NCBI RefSeq assembly: GCF_030867095.1
Contig: NC_081833.1
Location: 76,265,395-76,329,394 of the forward strand
DNA length: 64,000 nucleotides
DNA from: Alligator mississippiensis
Taxonomy: Eukaryota; Chordata; Crocodylia; Alligatoridae
Direction of reading: 5' to 3'
Shown here: positions 31,601-43,389 of the stretch, one piece after another
How the letters are laid out: every line of letters starts with the position of its first letter
How positions within the stretch are numbered: position 1 is the stretch's first letter
The notes under the pieces: generated by a model
What the model was told of the DNA's origin: nothing
The model's input: only the letters and a program-made list of their open reading frames with translations
Database searches by the model: none
Position numbers and translations under genes: made by a program

Positions 31601-34600
31601 TCGGCTTATGACATTGGCAGAGTTCACCTCTCTCTCTGTTTGTGTCTCTCTCCTTTATTGCTTTGTGTGGGAAGAGGGCCACAAGCAGCCTATTACTGTA
31701 GCATGCTGAGAAACAAACTGGTAACATTGCCCCCACGAACACATGCAGCATCAGTTGCAAGCAAGGAAGATGGGACAGAATTCTTTATGGATGGGCAAAA
31801 TGGGAAATACGAACAGGAGAGAGCCAGGAAAAGATGTCTCTGCAAGCAAGAGAGTCGATCTTGCTGTATGGGATTACAAAAATGCTTGCTCTTCTGGTTT
31901 TTCTGGCCTAGATTGGTCACAGTCTTGAATCAGTGTCCTGTGTGGTGTGTTCCATATGCCAGGCTCTGCAGCGAGGGCTCATATCCTTATGCTTTGCTTG
32001 ATGGATGTTAACTCATGACTAAATACGGCTGTGTTGTACTGCTGCATTAGCACATGCACGAATACATCAGGAGTTGGACTAACCTGTCTGAGAACTCCAG
32101 AGCAGACTTGACTCGTAGGCTCAAGTCAGTGCCTCTCTCTGGAAGTTGGAGAACTGCTCATTGTTGCTGGAGGGATTTTGCTATCAGTAGAGCTGGCAAG
32201 GCTGGATTTTGGGGGTGTGCCAGACCTCACAGTGCCCTTTCATCCCTTTTAACAGCCTGGCTGGGGAGGTTAGATAATGGATCTTCAGCGGAGCTTGTCT
32301 TGAGTTTTTGGTTTGCAGTGGCCGTGCTGAACTGAAAAGGTTAGAAAGTAGTTGTGTGTTTGAGGGAGGGAATGCTTCTCAAAAAATATTTTTTTTCTTT
32401 TATCCCACAGCACTGTGCTCACCGAATTCCTTCTTTTTTCAGCATCCAGGTGGAGAGGAAGTTTTGCTTGAGCAGGCTGGGAGAGATGCCACAGAGAGCT
32501 TTGAGGATGTTGGACATTCGATAGATGCCAGGGAAATGCTCAAGCAGTACTACATAGGAGAGGTTCACCCGGTAAGGAGGAACTGGTTGTGATGTCCTTA
32601 TTTCCAAGTACACTGTGTGTGTGTGAGAGTGAATGCAGTACTGACTGTAGAGCTCCTTACATAACCCAGCAGGCAGTTTCATCAAGGTCTGTTATCACAG
32701 TGATGAGTTGTGTACTACTTTTCCCCAGCAAAAGAGATCACATGATGTAACAGAGGGTACTTAAAATTCAAAGCTGAACCAATCCTTTCTCTTCCATCAT
32801 CCAGAAATGACTTTTGGCTGCAGTTCAGTCCATGGTATTAAAGAAGTCCCTCTGGGCTGATTTAGCACCCTGAACTTTTCCTTACAATGTGAGTCAGGAT
32901 GTTAAGGTGGTGTGGGATAGCTGGTAACATACCTCTGCCCTCAGCCTGATTTGATTTTTAGGAGGTTAAAGCCAGCACTTTTCAGGTGCTGAAGGCTTGG
33001 TTACACGAGAGATGAAGTCAAAATAATCCAAGTAGTGGCTCAAGCGGTGTCAGCTGTGTGCATGCTGATTCTCCCCTGGTGACTGAAAACTTCTTTCCAA
33101 AAGGTTAAATTACAGTATTTACTCTTTTCTCTTCTTCCCCCTCCCAACAGTGTGACCGTAAAAATGAAGGCTCTAAGGTAAGATCTCAGTGTTCATTTGT
33201 TTTGTTTTCTTTGTTTCTTTTCCTACTTAAACTTAATGTGGAGGGGCCTGTGCTATGTTCAGTTAGCAGATGTTCCATTTTCACACTATGTGGCATTAGG
33301 CTGCTTTTGTTTTTAACCTAGGCAAGAAATGTTATGTCAAGAACAGAGGTTGGGTGGTTTGGTGAAGACCTCTGGAAAGAGCGTGGCGAAAATAGAGTAA
33401 CAGCCTGAACCTGACAGCCTGATCCTCAGTGGAAGTAGGGGCTCTCTGCAGTGCTGGTACCAGTAGGAAGTGAAACTGGTCTGCTGTGTTCTTTTGGGGT
33501 GGGTGTTGGTGGTATTCTCACCTTTTATCCCCCCAGACCATTTTTGCGCTTTTACCAAGAGCCAGTGTGTTGGCCTTGGTGTCCTGCCACAGTCCAACTC
33601 TAGCAACTGGAGCTAACAGAATTCCCTTGAAATGGTAAGGGAGACAGGATCTGTCTTCTTTTCCCATCCTGGGATCTTCTGTAATGTTGCTATGCCTGTC
33701 CAGGCAATGTAGCTGCCACCTTCCAGCCAGGGTTAGCTGTGCGACATTGGCAGGGAAAGTGATTCTTGCATATGATGAGCTGCTAGACAGAAATTCCAGT
33801 GTTTAGAACAGAAATGAAACTACCAGGGATGTCCTAACCCCTCTTCCTTCAGAGTAATGCAGACTCCTCTGGGTTTGTTTTGTGAATCCAGTACATAGAG
33901 CAGGCAGACTGAACATGGGGGAGACTTGCAGGGTCAGCACACCTCAGGAGTTCTGCAGCAGACAGCCCAGGTGGATGTAACGTTCTGTACTGTGGCCCAA
34001 ACTGCAGAGCAAGTGGAATGAGTTTTGGTAAAGGTGAGGCATGTTTAATTCTGATCTGGGCACAGAAGTTCTTACCTGGGGCATGGAGAGGAGCCGCTTG
34101 CTGTCTTGCAGTCCTGGCTGTAAGAGGTGCTAGTCTCTCCTTCTATATTGTTCTACTGCACAAAACAATTCAGTCATTCAGAGGGAGAAGATTAGAATAA
34201 TTGTTCAAACACGAGTTCTGAGCATTATGTGCGTTATCTGTGTTTTGTCTTTTTTTTATCCCCATTCCCCTGCTTGTGTCAATATGGATTTGGAATGAGC
34301 ATGATGTCCTAGTTAAGTTTATTGAACTTGTCATAAGAACATCACCTTTTGATTGTAAACGTGATGTGCAGGGAAGTGCCCTAGTAACCCAAAAGATGTT
34401 CCTCCAGAAGTCAGGAAAGCCTTAATTGCCCTGTATTAGCAGCCCTTGAAAGGGCTTGCACAGACCATATTAATGTCTGGAGAGGCCAGAATAATGCTAC
34501 ATCATTAGGTTAAAGACCTTCAGATGTGTAAACCAATTGCACCTGTTACACAGTCCACTGCAGACCCCTCAGAGGTACAATGTCTTATGGTAGCCCAGCA

Positions 34601-37600
34601 GGTGCACATGTGGGGAGATCCCTGCAGGATCAGCTGTTTGCATGTTGGTGGCTGGCAAGCTGGAGGGGGGTGCCATGCATTAATACTGTTGTTTGCAAAT
34701 GCAGGCATACAGTGGTAGGCATTTACCTTGCTTCCTGGCCTAGAAACCTAATTCTGTGATAGTTCATTCTAAGTACAGGACAATACCACTGATATCTGTA
34801 GTACAAATGACACAGCGATTGAGTATTTCCCCTTAATCTCTCATGTGTTTCTAAGGTGCCTGTCACCTCAGTATGTCATACGTTGTATTTTAACCCCTTG
34901 AGTAACATTTGGGTAACTAGTGTTATCCGACTGGCCTCTTGAATATGACTGGAATCTACTGGTCCTCTGCAGAAAAGGAAAGGGAGCCTCTCCATCCTAA
35001 TTTCCCCTCTGCTGGGCCTAGGTTAACATCTTTGCTCACTGCTGATTCAGTGTGTAGCAGAAAGCCCCCTTTTCCTCTTGCCTGCATTTGCTCTCCCCTC
35101 TTTGGATATGTTTCTCTTTTTCTACCTTTTCTTCCTTCCTCTCTCTTTCACTTTAAGATAAGGAATTGTATTTTAAAATTTGTATGTGTGCATTTTGTAT
35201 CTCCCCTTGTAGTTTGGTATTTTTATCTATTTGTGTGCCATGGCATTTGTAGCTTATATTTTATACTCCTCACCTTTCAACTTTCAACTGAATGTGTTTA
35301 GTTTCATAAGTAAGTTATACATTGTAACAATGTTAACAAGGGCAGGAATCAAACTGCCCTTCTCTGTATCAGGCTGGCCCCTGAAAGAGCGAGTGAATCA
35401 GTGATTGAATGTGTAAGGTGACTGAGTGTGTAACACAGTAGCAGCAGGCAGCAATTAACACCTGGGAAGCTGCAGATCAGCCAAGGGAAGAACTCAATAG
35501 AAGACAATGTTACAACCGGGAAATCTCTAAATGCCACTGATCAGGGGCTAGAAGCCCTGGCCTGAATTAATCAACGCCAGAGACCAACTTTTGGGCTGAA
35601 TATATCCAGATTGACCACTCCCAGAGCCCTATTCAAAATTCATCAACGGACTCCCAAACCTGCACATACGTGCGGACGACCCCTGGGGCTGACAGATGCC
35701 GTCCAGTAGCCACCGAGGGGGGGAAGTTCCACGAGGGTCAATGACCCCTGGATTGGGCAAACCTGAAAACAGGGGAGTCGCCAAAGTCTGCCAGGGACAG
35801 ATAAAAAGCAGTGAAAAGTGACCCTCAGCGGCGCCCTCTTGATCTCCAACTCGACCAGACATGTCCAGCCAGAAGGACCAGCCGGCGACCCCCTTCTGGA
35901 GGATAACACCACGCTGAAAGAAGCCTCGACTGGCCATCGACGGCAGACTCCAGCGCTTGTAGGATAGGTATACCTGACTCTGTAGCCTGCTACTGTGTGT
36001 GTGTATATGTGTGCACGTGTGTGTGTGTGGGGACCAGCCCCAAGGTTTATGATTACAGTGTTTCAGTCCGCCTAATAAACTAGAATTTTAAGGATCCCGA
36101 GTTGGACATTTGTAGCCAACAAGTGCTGGCTTCTTCACTTTAGCTATGTGCTTGGGAAAGGGCTCTTCTTGTGCGTCTGGAGAAGTGATAAAATCCTCCA
36201 CTTACAACTCAAGCAGTGGAGAAATGCAGTGGAGTGCCAAGCGGTGCTCCCACTCTGCCCATTCCTTTATTAGATGCCTCTTAGCCTAGCCCAAGATGAG
36301 CGCAAGATATACAAAGTCTGTTCGCAGGCCTTGACCAGCTTCTTCAAATGGTGGCATCAAAAAGGGCTGATGGAGCTTCTTTATTGTTCCCATTTAGCAT
36401 TCTCATAGCTAGAGTCTTCTCTTGAGAACTTGGTTATCCCCTACAGATGTGCAGCACATGCTGACATGTAGTGTGCTCTGGCACACTAACTAGAAGAGAT
36501 TATGGTGTTTGGATAAGAGTTTAGGTCTTCTTTTGGAGGACTATTAAAAGGAGACTGGAAAAAGCAAGCTGTGGTGCTAGAAGAGGAATAACACCAGAGA
36601 TTCTGTGGTGTGCTTAGGTATCTAGAGCCTAAAAATCCCCTTGTTTGCTTAATGTGGAATAGGACAAGCTGTTGAAGACTGCTTTTCCCCTACCTCAGCA
36701 CAACTTTCACTCTGGTAACTGATTTATTCATGTCTTGAGGCCTCGTGTATTCTGTCTTGAGGCCTGTGGGTCTCTAGTGCTGCTCTCTTAGACTTCAGTT
36801 TCTTTCTCCTAGTCACCGTTTGTGGAGGGAAGCATACCTGAAGGATGGCTGGGTTGAACAGGGAGCCCTACATGCACAGATTGTGCTCTAGTCACATTGT
36901 GTAGCTCAGACAGGTTTTTAGTGCATTGGGGAGCTGGCAATTCCATGCTCAAGACAGTAATTTTCTCTGACATCAGCTTCATGCCTGAACTTTGGGGAAG
37001 TCCTCCAAGAGCACTCGAGCCTCCATTTAAGTACAGCTGTTGCTCTTGGTTGCACTGGTATGTGATCTCATCCTCTGATGTGTAGTAAATGTCCTGGAGA
37101 CTGCTCTCTGGCACAGATCTTGGTCCAGATGTGAGTAGGCCCCTTTAGTTTGGCTGAGTGTCAACACGCACCTCTCTTGACCACTGCTGTTCCTTTTCTT
37201 TCATACTGGGTGGTTCTACATTTGGAGCTGGCATATTTATGCAGCTCTTCAGTTCAGAGGTGGTGCCAGGTAAGAGTGCTGGAAGGAATGGGAATGGAAA
37301 AGGGCAGAGGTGATGCATAGAGGGTGCATGTGGGTGCATGTGCACCCTCTGCACGTGGTGGTGGTTCACCCCCTACAAAAAGGTACTGCTGACACTGTTG
37401 GCAGCACCTGTGGGCGGTCACCTCCTGACACCCCACCGGCAGCTGCCAGCAGTGTCTGCGGGAAGTCCACAATCCCTGCTGGCTGCCACTGCTGGCAGTG
37501 GCTGTGGGTAATCGCTGACCCTTGGTCAGCGCTCCCCCCACCGCTGCTGGCAGCGGCTACAGGAGCTCCTGCTGCCGCTGCCGCCCTGTTCCTCCAGCCA

Positions 37601-40600
37601 CTGGGGGTACGAGTTGTTCACGGAAAAGGGAAGTGTCTTTAGGCAGACTCTAACCTTGAACCCAATGTTCTGTGGATAGGAAGCTGCTGATATGCACACT
37701 CTGCTCCAGCAGACTCCTCAGACCTGCTCCATAGGCTTGTCTGCCTCTCGGTTCCTCTCTCTGGTGCCAAACAGACTGTCTTTGTGCTGCCATATCAGTT
37801 CTTCTGCCAGCACAAAGGATAAGCAGACAGACATCTATGCTATTTGTCATGGCACGTGTCCCACATTTGTGGCTGTGACAGAGGTGGTAATAGTTTCCAC
37901 TGCTTTATTGGGTCTGTTGGCTTTATGGCATGAGAGTGCAGACAGCTCAGAGCTGGGTAGGCACTCTGAGGACTTGAGGGGCTCGATCCCACCCACCCCT
38001 TAATTCCCACATAGGATTGGGCCCCTCAAGCCCTGAGAGCGCCTGCCCAGCTTTCCCCTCTTCTGGAGATGTGCCCCAAAATGTCTGGGGGATCTATAAG
38101 CAGGGAAGATGTTGTGTGTTGTCCCACAAGATCAGTGGACACATCCTGGCACAGCTTATCTACTTCATTTGGTCACATCTACTTCTAGCTTCTGTGCACA
38201 GCAAGTTTTGCTCTGGCCAGAGCCATTTTGTCTGCCTTCATGTCTGGCCTGGAGTTAAGTGAGTCTCCCTTGTCACAGTGAATCTGTCGGAGTTACCAGA
38301 AGGCTTCCTGCCTGGTTCAGACTTCTGCTGTAAGGAGAAGGGGGGCTGCAGGAGACTCTTGCCTTTCTGTTCCCTAGGTCCTTCTGCTCATGACAGCATG
38401 ATGCTTTGGAACCTGGTTTATTTTCACAAAGGGATGCTTGGTTTTTAAGTTGTCTTGTTCTGCTCTCTCTCCTATTTTATAATTTATTTTTTTTTTCTTT
38501 TGTTGCAAGTCACTCTGAGCCTTCATTGAGAAGGACGGCATATAAATAAATGTCCACTCAGTTCTTCATCCACGGAAACCGGGAAATGCCAATTCTCTGC
38601 TGGAAGTCTGTTCCTATAGCACTCGGCTGTGTTTCTGTGCTGAAACGGAGTTGAAATAAAGGAAGTGATGTGAAAAGCCAGTGCATTGGCTTAACTATAC
38701 CACTCACTTCTAACTGCATTGGCTAGCTTGAGCTGCCCTTCCCTTGGCTAACCCTAATGAAGAAACCCACCAGCAGACAGAAGGGAAAAGAGAGCTGACT
38801 TTCTTTGAGTGTGGGTGGTTCCTGGAGGCATGCTGCTGCCTGCGCCGTGTGTGGAATACCCTCCCAGCCTTGGCCAGCAGGCAGTCGCGCTTGGCTCATT
38901 CTAAATCCTTCCCAAGGACTTTAGTTTTCTGTGCCAAGTGCAAGAAATAAGACTTTAAAACAAAACACAAACCTTGTTAAGTCACCTCACGTTATTCCCT
39001 TCTGTTTGAACCTCCCAGTTCTGTCCTACTTGCTCTGCATTGGTTTGTTAGTCCTTGGGCCCAAGAACTGATCATCTGTCCTTATTTTTATGTTTCGCGT
39101 AGCGCTGAATGTCCTGTTGGTGCTTGGCAAACAGTAAGACGGCCCCACGTTACACAAGGGCAGACTGGGCACTCCAGCTGAGGGGGGCTACACACGGCTC
39201 TCAGGTCTTTCAGAACAGTCCCTGATCTGACCAAAGGAGTTGCTTCCATGCTCCGCTCTTCCTGAGCTGCCCACCTTGATCCCTGCAGCTTAAACGTGGA
39301 GGGAGGAAGTTGAGTCACTCACATTTTCGTCCATGGAGTTGAGTTAGTGGTTTCTTGTTTACACAAAACCTGCGATATCAAATAAACCTTGTAAGCAAAT
39401 TGGTTTTCTTCTGAAGCTCAGCAGGCACCTCGGCATGCAATGGGAAGTGTTCTCTGTGCCCTCTCCCCCCTGACATCAGCACTGGGTTATTTCCACGCCT
39501 TGAACCGCAGACCTGTTTGCATCATTCACTCTGTCCCGATCACTGAACTCTTAGTGTTGTTAGATTTAGCTCTGGAGACATGCACAACCACTTGGGTTTG
39601 GCCTTAGAACAAGAATTTTGTGTTTAACATCACTGAGCTTTTAGGATGTAGCTTCAAACTCAGATAGTCCAGGAGTGCGTGGGGCACTGTACTGGAGCCC
39701 CGACGAGGGGAAGATATGAGAGACGCAACCTCATTAAGGAGTTAAATATGTGCCTTGCAGTTGGCTTCTTTTCTTGCTTGGCTTGGAGGCTTGGCTCCGA
39801 ACACTCTGCCTTAGACAACATTTTCATTAGAAATCATTCAGAGCGGGGCTACTGCCAGTAGCCTGGCACCACGAAGCAGTAAAGGAACTAGCAGTGCTCT
39901 GAAGGGAGAAGCAGCTTAAGTCTCTCCTGGGAGGGTTTGTTTGCTACAACCAGCCTTGGAAAGGGTAGTTCAAGCCAGGTCATACCCGGGCTTGGTGAGA
40001 TGGAAGAACTGAAAGGTTATGCCTTCCAGATCCTTCTGTTTCAACTCTTTTTCATAAATGGATGCAGAGCCTGACTACAGTGTACGTAGCAGTGGGTACC
40101 AGTCTGGGCATGGTGCTGCATTTACTCAAATCCAAGATGAGGTTTCCCCGGGGGACCCATCTTGGATTCAGGTGTCAGCCCGAGGCAGGTGGCTGCTGCA
40201 GCCCTGGCACCAGGGGCAGGGCCACAGCCTGGAGTCAGCAGCAGCTGCGGTGGATCCTGGTCCAGGAGCTGGGTGGCAATGTGGGTCTGTGGGGTGAGGG
40301 TGTCCGTGAATGGAGGGACACCAGATGGAGAGTCAGGCTGCCCTCCTTCTCCCCCGCACAGATGCTTTCCCCATCACAGCGGTAGAGAGGGGGACGGGGG
40401 GCGACACAAATTTAAGGCAACCCTTCAGTAATTCGATCCTGTACATAGGAAATTATAACAAATTTATAATTTTCCATGTATAGAATCTAATTATTGAGGG
40501 GTGAGTCATCTTATTCGAAGTCATCCTGCATTGGGTAAATGCAGTAATTATACAGAGTACTGCTAATTACATATGTCAAAACAGTGGATCTCTGTGGAGT

Positions 40601-43389
40601 CCTAAGAAATTTAAGGGCTGGGCAGCTCCCTGACAAATAGAAATTCACTTGGCTATATTTAAGATGATGCTGTGTGGGGAACAGGAGAAATCTAATCCCT
40701 TCTCCTGCTGGGTTCTGAATTTGTAGGATCATCTCAGGAGAAAGCTTTCTGCTCTGTTGTAGGCAGCAGTAGCATAACTAAGGCAGAGCGATGGGCAGCA
40801 GCTGCATCGGCAACACGGTAGCATCTAAAAGTTGCTGCTGCCTCTGTGCATTGCACTGCCCCGGGTGTCCAGCTGCTCTGTTAGGTCTCAGGCAGGGAAG
40901 TAGCACGGTCCAGTGTGATACAGAAGGCAGAACAAACAGGTGGTGTTAGAAACAACAAGATAGAAAATAATGCAGAAAGTGGATGATAAAAATATGCTGC
41001 CAGCTTTGCATCACTATCTTCTAATGATGGTGGTACCCCGCCTCTAAACCAGTGCCCATTCTGGTCACTGACTTTCAAATAAAGCATAAATGGTTAAGTG
41101 CAACGTGTTGGGGAGAAGTGTTGTACAGATGCTCCGTTCTCTGTACTTCACGCTGTGGATGGTCCTCTTCTTCTCATGCTCTTTAACATGAAAACAAGAT
41201 CTCTGGTCACTCCATCATTTTCATGGAGCCAAAGAAAATGTAGTATTTTTATACTGTGGAAAACTGTCATGACACCAAAGGCCAGTGCTGTGGCTTGCAC
41301 GTACAGACATTTACAAACTGGCTGGTTTTGAGCATCTGTCCTGTCTTATGAGTTCAGTGCTTGGGACTCAGACTTGCTTTAAAAAATGCGAGTGTGCTAG
41401 GGCCCAGCCGTGTGCACCCTGTTCAAGGCATGAACAGCTGACTGGACACTTGTAGGTACCCTGGAAGACATGTCTTGGGATGATTTGAAGGAGAGGGAAG
41501 TAGGCTTGAAAATGAGGTCAAAGAAGGTGCACCGTGAACACAGAGTGACCTGGCTGCAATTGCAAAGATGTTTCTGGGAAGGGACAGACACAGCAGATCA
41601 GCAGTATAACGATGGAGCCCACAGAAACAACGTGGGGGAGGGAGGGATAGAGTTATGAAGAGACTTGGAGGTGAAGGATAAGGTTAAATGTGATATGGTA
41701 GAAGTGGGGTATGTAGCATAGGGACTTGCAGAAGGAACACGTGATACGGGTCGAATAACAGGAGGCCATCTTGACTAGTTTAGAGAGCAGCAGTGATATG
41801 TCATGGAGGCTGCACAGGAGGAGCAGTCGTCAAGACAGGAGATGAAGGCAGCCGGAATGAGTGGCAGTTGTCTGGGCATTAGGAAGGCTACCTGGATAAG
41901 TGAGACACGTGCGGAGGAGGGGTTGAAATGTCCTAGGTCATATGTTTGGGTGATGGGAAGGATGGCGATGTGTGCTAGAGTGACTGCAAATGAGATGGTC
42001 CGGGGGAACATCACTTTGGGGAAAGGCTCACAGGTGAGAGATTTGTCTCAGACCTGGGGGATCCACACGTTCTCCTCCACTGTGCATGCAGCAGATTGAA
42101 TAAGTCACCTTGACAGATGTTGGATGGATCTAGAACAAGCCTGTGCTTACATAATAGGTCAGACTGAGGAGGAGGAGGGAACAAAATGCCCGCGGTGATG
42201 AAGTGTGGGGAAGGGCGAGTGGGAGGTTTATTCTGCATCACCTCCCCCTTCCTTTTGTAGCTTTGTTATCACCATTTGTATAATGTGTCTTTCCTTTTCC
42301 CCCTTCCTTCCTCAGGATCCAGATGCAACACCTGGCAGCCAGCTCAGGTATGGTATCTTGTTTAATATGGAAATGTGAACGTGAGAGGGCAGGGGTGGTC
42401 CATCTAGGGCAGTGGTTCTCAACCTTTTTTGGACCAGGATCCAATCCCAGCCCAGTACCCTCACTCCCAACCTGCTGCCCCCCACACCCAGGCCCCCAGT
42501 GTGTGGGGCGGGGGAGCCCAAGCAGCCCCTTGCAGGCTGGAGCTCCACCAGCCTGCCAGGGAATACCCATGGTTTCCCATGTTTTGCTCCTTTAAAGGAG
42601 GATCCATTTGTAGAGTTTGTTCGCAACCCTTTCATATATTTTTGCACCCCACTTTTGGGTTGTGACTCAGATTGAGAAACACTGATCTGGGGCACATCTG
42701 TCTTGTTCAGTGCGCAAAGCAGAAATCCCAGAACTCAAATGCAGAGCCACTATTTTTAGACTGACTGAATACAAGATAACCTAGAGCTGTAGGTCACCAC
42801 TTTAACATGGAGAAGTAGTTAGTCCTTGTGGACAGGTCCCTCCGCACTGAGCTCCATCCTGTCCAAAAGGAGCCTCCTTTCATCCTAGGTCTATACTCTC
42901 TGGTCCACACCTTCACCTTATTCGGCTGTGGCTGCAGTCTATTCTGTTCCATAGTGGGGTTGATTTAGGCAAACACCACAGATTCGTGCCCTGTTGTTAA
43001 AGTGGCACTTAGATGTGCACATTGTGGGTCCACCAGAGAGGAGGGGAGTTCTCTGTAGCACTGAATCAGGAGAGGTGCCTAAATTTTACCCTTCCATGAG
43101 GATACTGGCTGAGAAGTCAGTCTTGCTGAAGGTGAGCCCCTACTGGTGTCTAAATATTTGGTCTCCCACTGACTACTATGAGAGGATTGAGAATTTGCTA
43201 GATCAAGGCAGTCATGAATGTAGGTATGTTAAATAAATTATTAACTTACTGCTTTCTTCTGTTTTTTGTCTTGTGTGTGGGGTTTTTTTTCCCTTTAGTT
43301 CCTGGTCAACATGGCTAATCCCCCTCCTTGGAGCCCTGGTCATAGGTTTAATGTATCGCTATTACATGTTGGATGGGAAGTCCTCTTGA
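22523..43389 (+). CDS. CYB5B: CYB5B, outer mitochondrial membrane cytochrome b5, five coding exons
   Basis: Exons 22523-22660, 32443-32571, 33151-33177, 42316-42347 and 43299-43389 total 417 nt, 138 residues plus stop, with phases joining. The protein carries electrons to outer-membrane acceptors such as the mARC amidoxime-reducing system. The cytochrome b5 haem fold spans about residues 14-90, with the axial His of HPGG at 47 and of VGHS at 71. A linker (residues 90-110) leads to a single C-terminal membrane anchor ([14 protein letters not shown], about 115-128) and a short tail with basic residues, typical of tail-anchored outer mitochondrial proteins. Exon 2 is nearly the same as human ([29 protein letters not shown]). 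Human CYB5B is about 150 residues; the N-terminus here is shorter. The ATG has a good Kozak context (GGCGGGATGG). Confidence 0.93.
23125..24535 (-). mobile_element. CR1 LINE fragment with reverse-transcriptase remnants
   Basis: Minus strand shows CR1 ORF2 pieces in order: [91 protein letters not shown]. They sit in shifted frames, so the copy is decayed. It is 5'-truncated (higher coordinate) and runs through the ORF2 end toward its 3' region near 23125. Confidence 0.88.
24536..24668 (+). mobile_element. CR1 3' tail
   Basis: Plus-strand CR1 end: AAGATGAGGCTAGACAAGCA near the left, ACCAGGCTTGATGATG in the middle and the typical GTTTGATTCTATGATT terminus. It abuts the minus-strand CR1 in opposite orientation. 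Confidence 0.8.
24751..24960 (+). repeat. Ancient L2/MIR-like fragment
   Basis: Carries TACTAAGCACTGTGCACATG, ACAGGCCCTGCCCTACGTAC, then TAGGTCACGCGGCAGG and TGGCAGAGCCAGCAG, the order of words expected of an old L2/MIR-type 3' region. Confidence 0.5.
25318..25860 (+). mobile_element. CR1 LINE 3' fragment
   Basis: Plus-strand CR1: CTGGAGTACTGTGTCCAGTT, then peptide [20 protein letters not shown] and [20 protein letters not shown], then [26 protein letters not shown] and stop. It ends with the 3' tail CTGGACTCGATGATCCTTTA. 5'-truncated and carrying frame breaks. Confidence 0.9.
27270..27420 (+). repeat. Ancient L2/MIR-like fragment
   Basis: Contains GCAAGGCAGGTATTATCCCT, ATACAGATGGGAAATTGAGA and GCAGAGGCAAAGGCC, typical of the old L2/MIR-type tail (GATGGGGAAACTGAGGCA form). 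Confidence 0.5.
32443..32571 (+). CDS. CYB5B: CYB5B exon 2, haem-binding core
   Basis: Forty-three codons, [20 protein letters not shown] to YYIGEVHP, carrying both haem-ligand histidines. Acceptor TTCTTTTTTCAG, donor GTAAGG. Confidence 0.95.
32572..33150 (+). other. CYB5B: CYB5B intron 2
   Basis: 579-base intron; nothing else recognised apart from a short GTGT run. Confidence 0.7.
33151..33177 (+). CDS. CYB5B: CYB5B exon 3 (27-nt micro-exon)
   Basis: Nine codons, CDRKNEGSK, aligning with human SDLKPESGSK between the haem domain and the anchor. Acceptor CCCTCCCAACAG, donor GTAAGA. Confidence 0.85.
35331..36118 (+). mobile_element. Solo LTR of an endogenous retrovirus (fossil)
   Basis: 788-bp LTR beginning TGTTAACAAGG and ending TGTAGCCA (TG...CA), flanked by the 4-bp direct repeat ACAA (35327-35330 and 36119-36122). 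It has a TATA-like box (ATAAAAAG, near 35802) and an AATAAA signal near 36074, so transcription runs on the plus strand. A GT-rich run precedes the AATAAA. No internal coding region remains, so this is a recombined relic. Family not identified. Confidence 0.7.
37300..37610. repeat. GC-rich degenerate repeat
   Basis: Repeated words of the CTGCTGGCAGTGGCTGTGGG type recur at roughly 60-70 base spacing, starting after a GTGCATGTGGGTGCATGTGC stretch. It looks like a decayed GC-rich dispersed or tandem repeat; class unknown. Confidence 0.4.
40129..40168. repeat. Small hairpin, 11-bp perfect arms
   Basis: AATCCAAGATG (40129-40139) and its exact inverse CATCTTGGATT (40158-40168), with CCCCGGGG inside the loop. 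Probably an edge of an unclassified MITE extending to about 40520. Confidence 0.5.
41440..42060. repeat. Ancient dispersed repeat, class uncertain
   Basis: Purine-rich text such as GAAGACATGTCTTGGGATGA, AGTTATGAAGAGACTTGGAG and GTCGTCAAGACAGGAG recalls an old amniote dispersed repeat resembling the one at 18600-19600. No coding signal. Confidence 0.35.
42316..42347 (+). CDS. CYB5B: CYB5B exon 4 (32 nt)
   Basis: Codes for [10 protein letters not shown] plus two bases, in the place of human DPSKNDTCKS. Acceptor CTTCCTTCCTCAG, donor GTATGG. The two leftover bases join T of exon 5 to make Ser. Confidence 0.85.
42348..43298 (+). other. CYB5B: CYB5B intron 4
   Basis: 951-base intron with a complete hAT MITE (42410-42684) starting about 60 bases after the donor site. 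Confidence 0.75.
42410..42684 (-). mobile_element. Non-autonomous hAT element, family A (complete copy)
   Basis: 275-bp element. Ends CAGTGGTTCTCAACC and, read inward from the other side, CAGTGTTTCTCAATC. Flanks ATCTAGGG (42402-42409) and ATCTGGGG (42685-42692) form an 8-bp target duplication with one change. Same family as 8336-8600 and 15505-15598. Confidence 0.82.
43299..43389 (+). CDS. CYB5B: CYB5B exon 5, membrane anchor and stop
   Basis: Codes for [20 protein letters not shown] then YYMLDGKSS and TGA. This is the tail anchor; the human end is GAVLLGFLYRYYTSESKSS. Acceptor TTTTTTTTCCCTTTAG. Confidence 0.94.

Larger units (their letters stand above)
22661..32442 (+). other. CYB5B: CYB5B intron 1
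   Basis: 9.8-kb intron. It holds a 16-base C run (22857-22872), a minus CR1 (23125-24535), two plus CR1 pieces (24536-24668, 25318-25860) and old L2/MIR-like remnants (24751-24960, 27270-27420). From 27.5 to 32.4 kb I see no clear repeat or gene. Confidence 0.7.
33178..42315 (+). other. CYB5B: CYB5B intron 3
   Basis: 9.1-kb intron. It contains a solo LTR (35331-36118), a GC-rich degenerate repeat (about 37300-37600), a small inverted repeat (40129-40168) and an old dispersed repeat (about 41440-42060). No other gene supported. Confidence 0.7.

Noticed and set aside
35629-35937. 102-codon minus-strand open frame
   Set aside because: Lies antisense inside the solo LTR; no domain.
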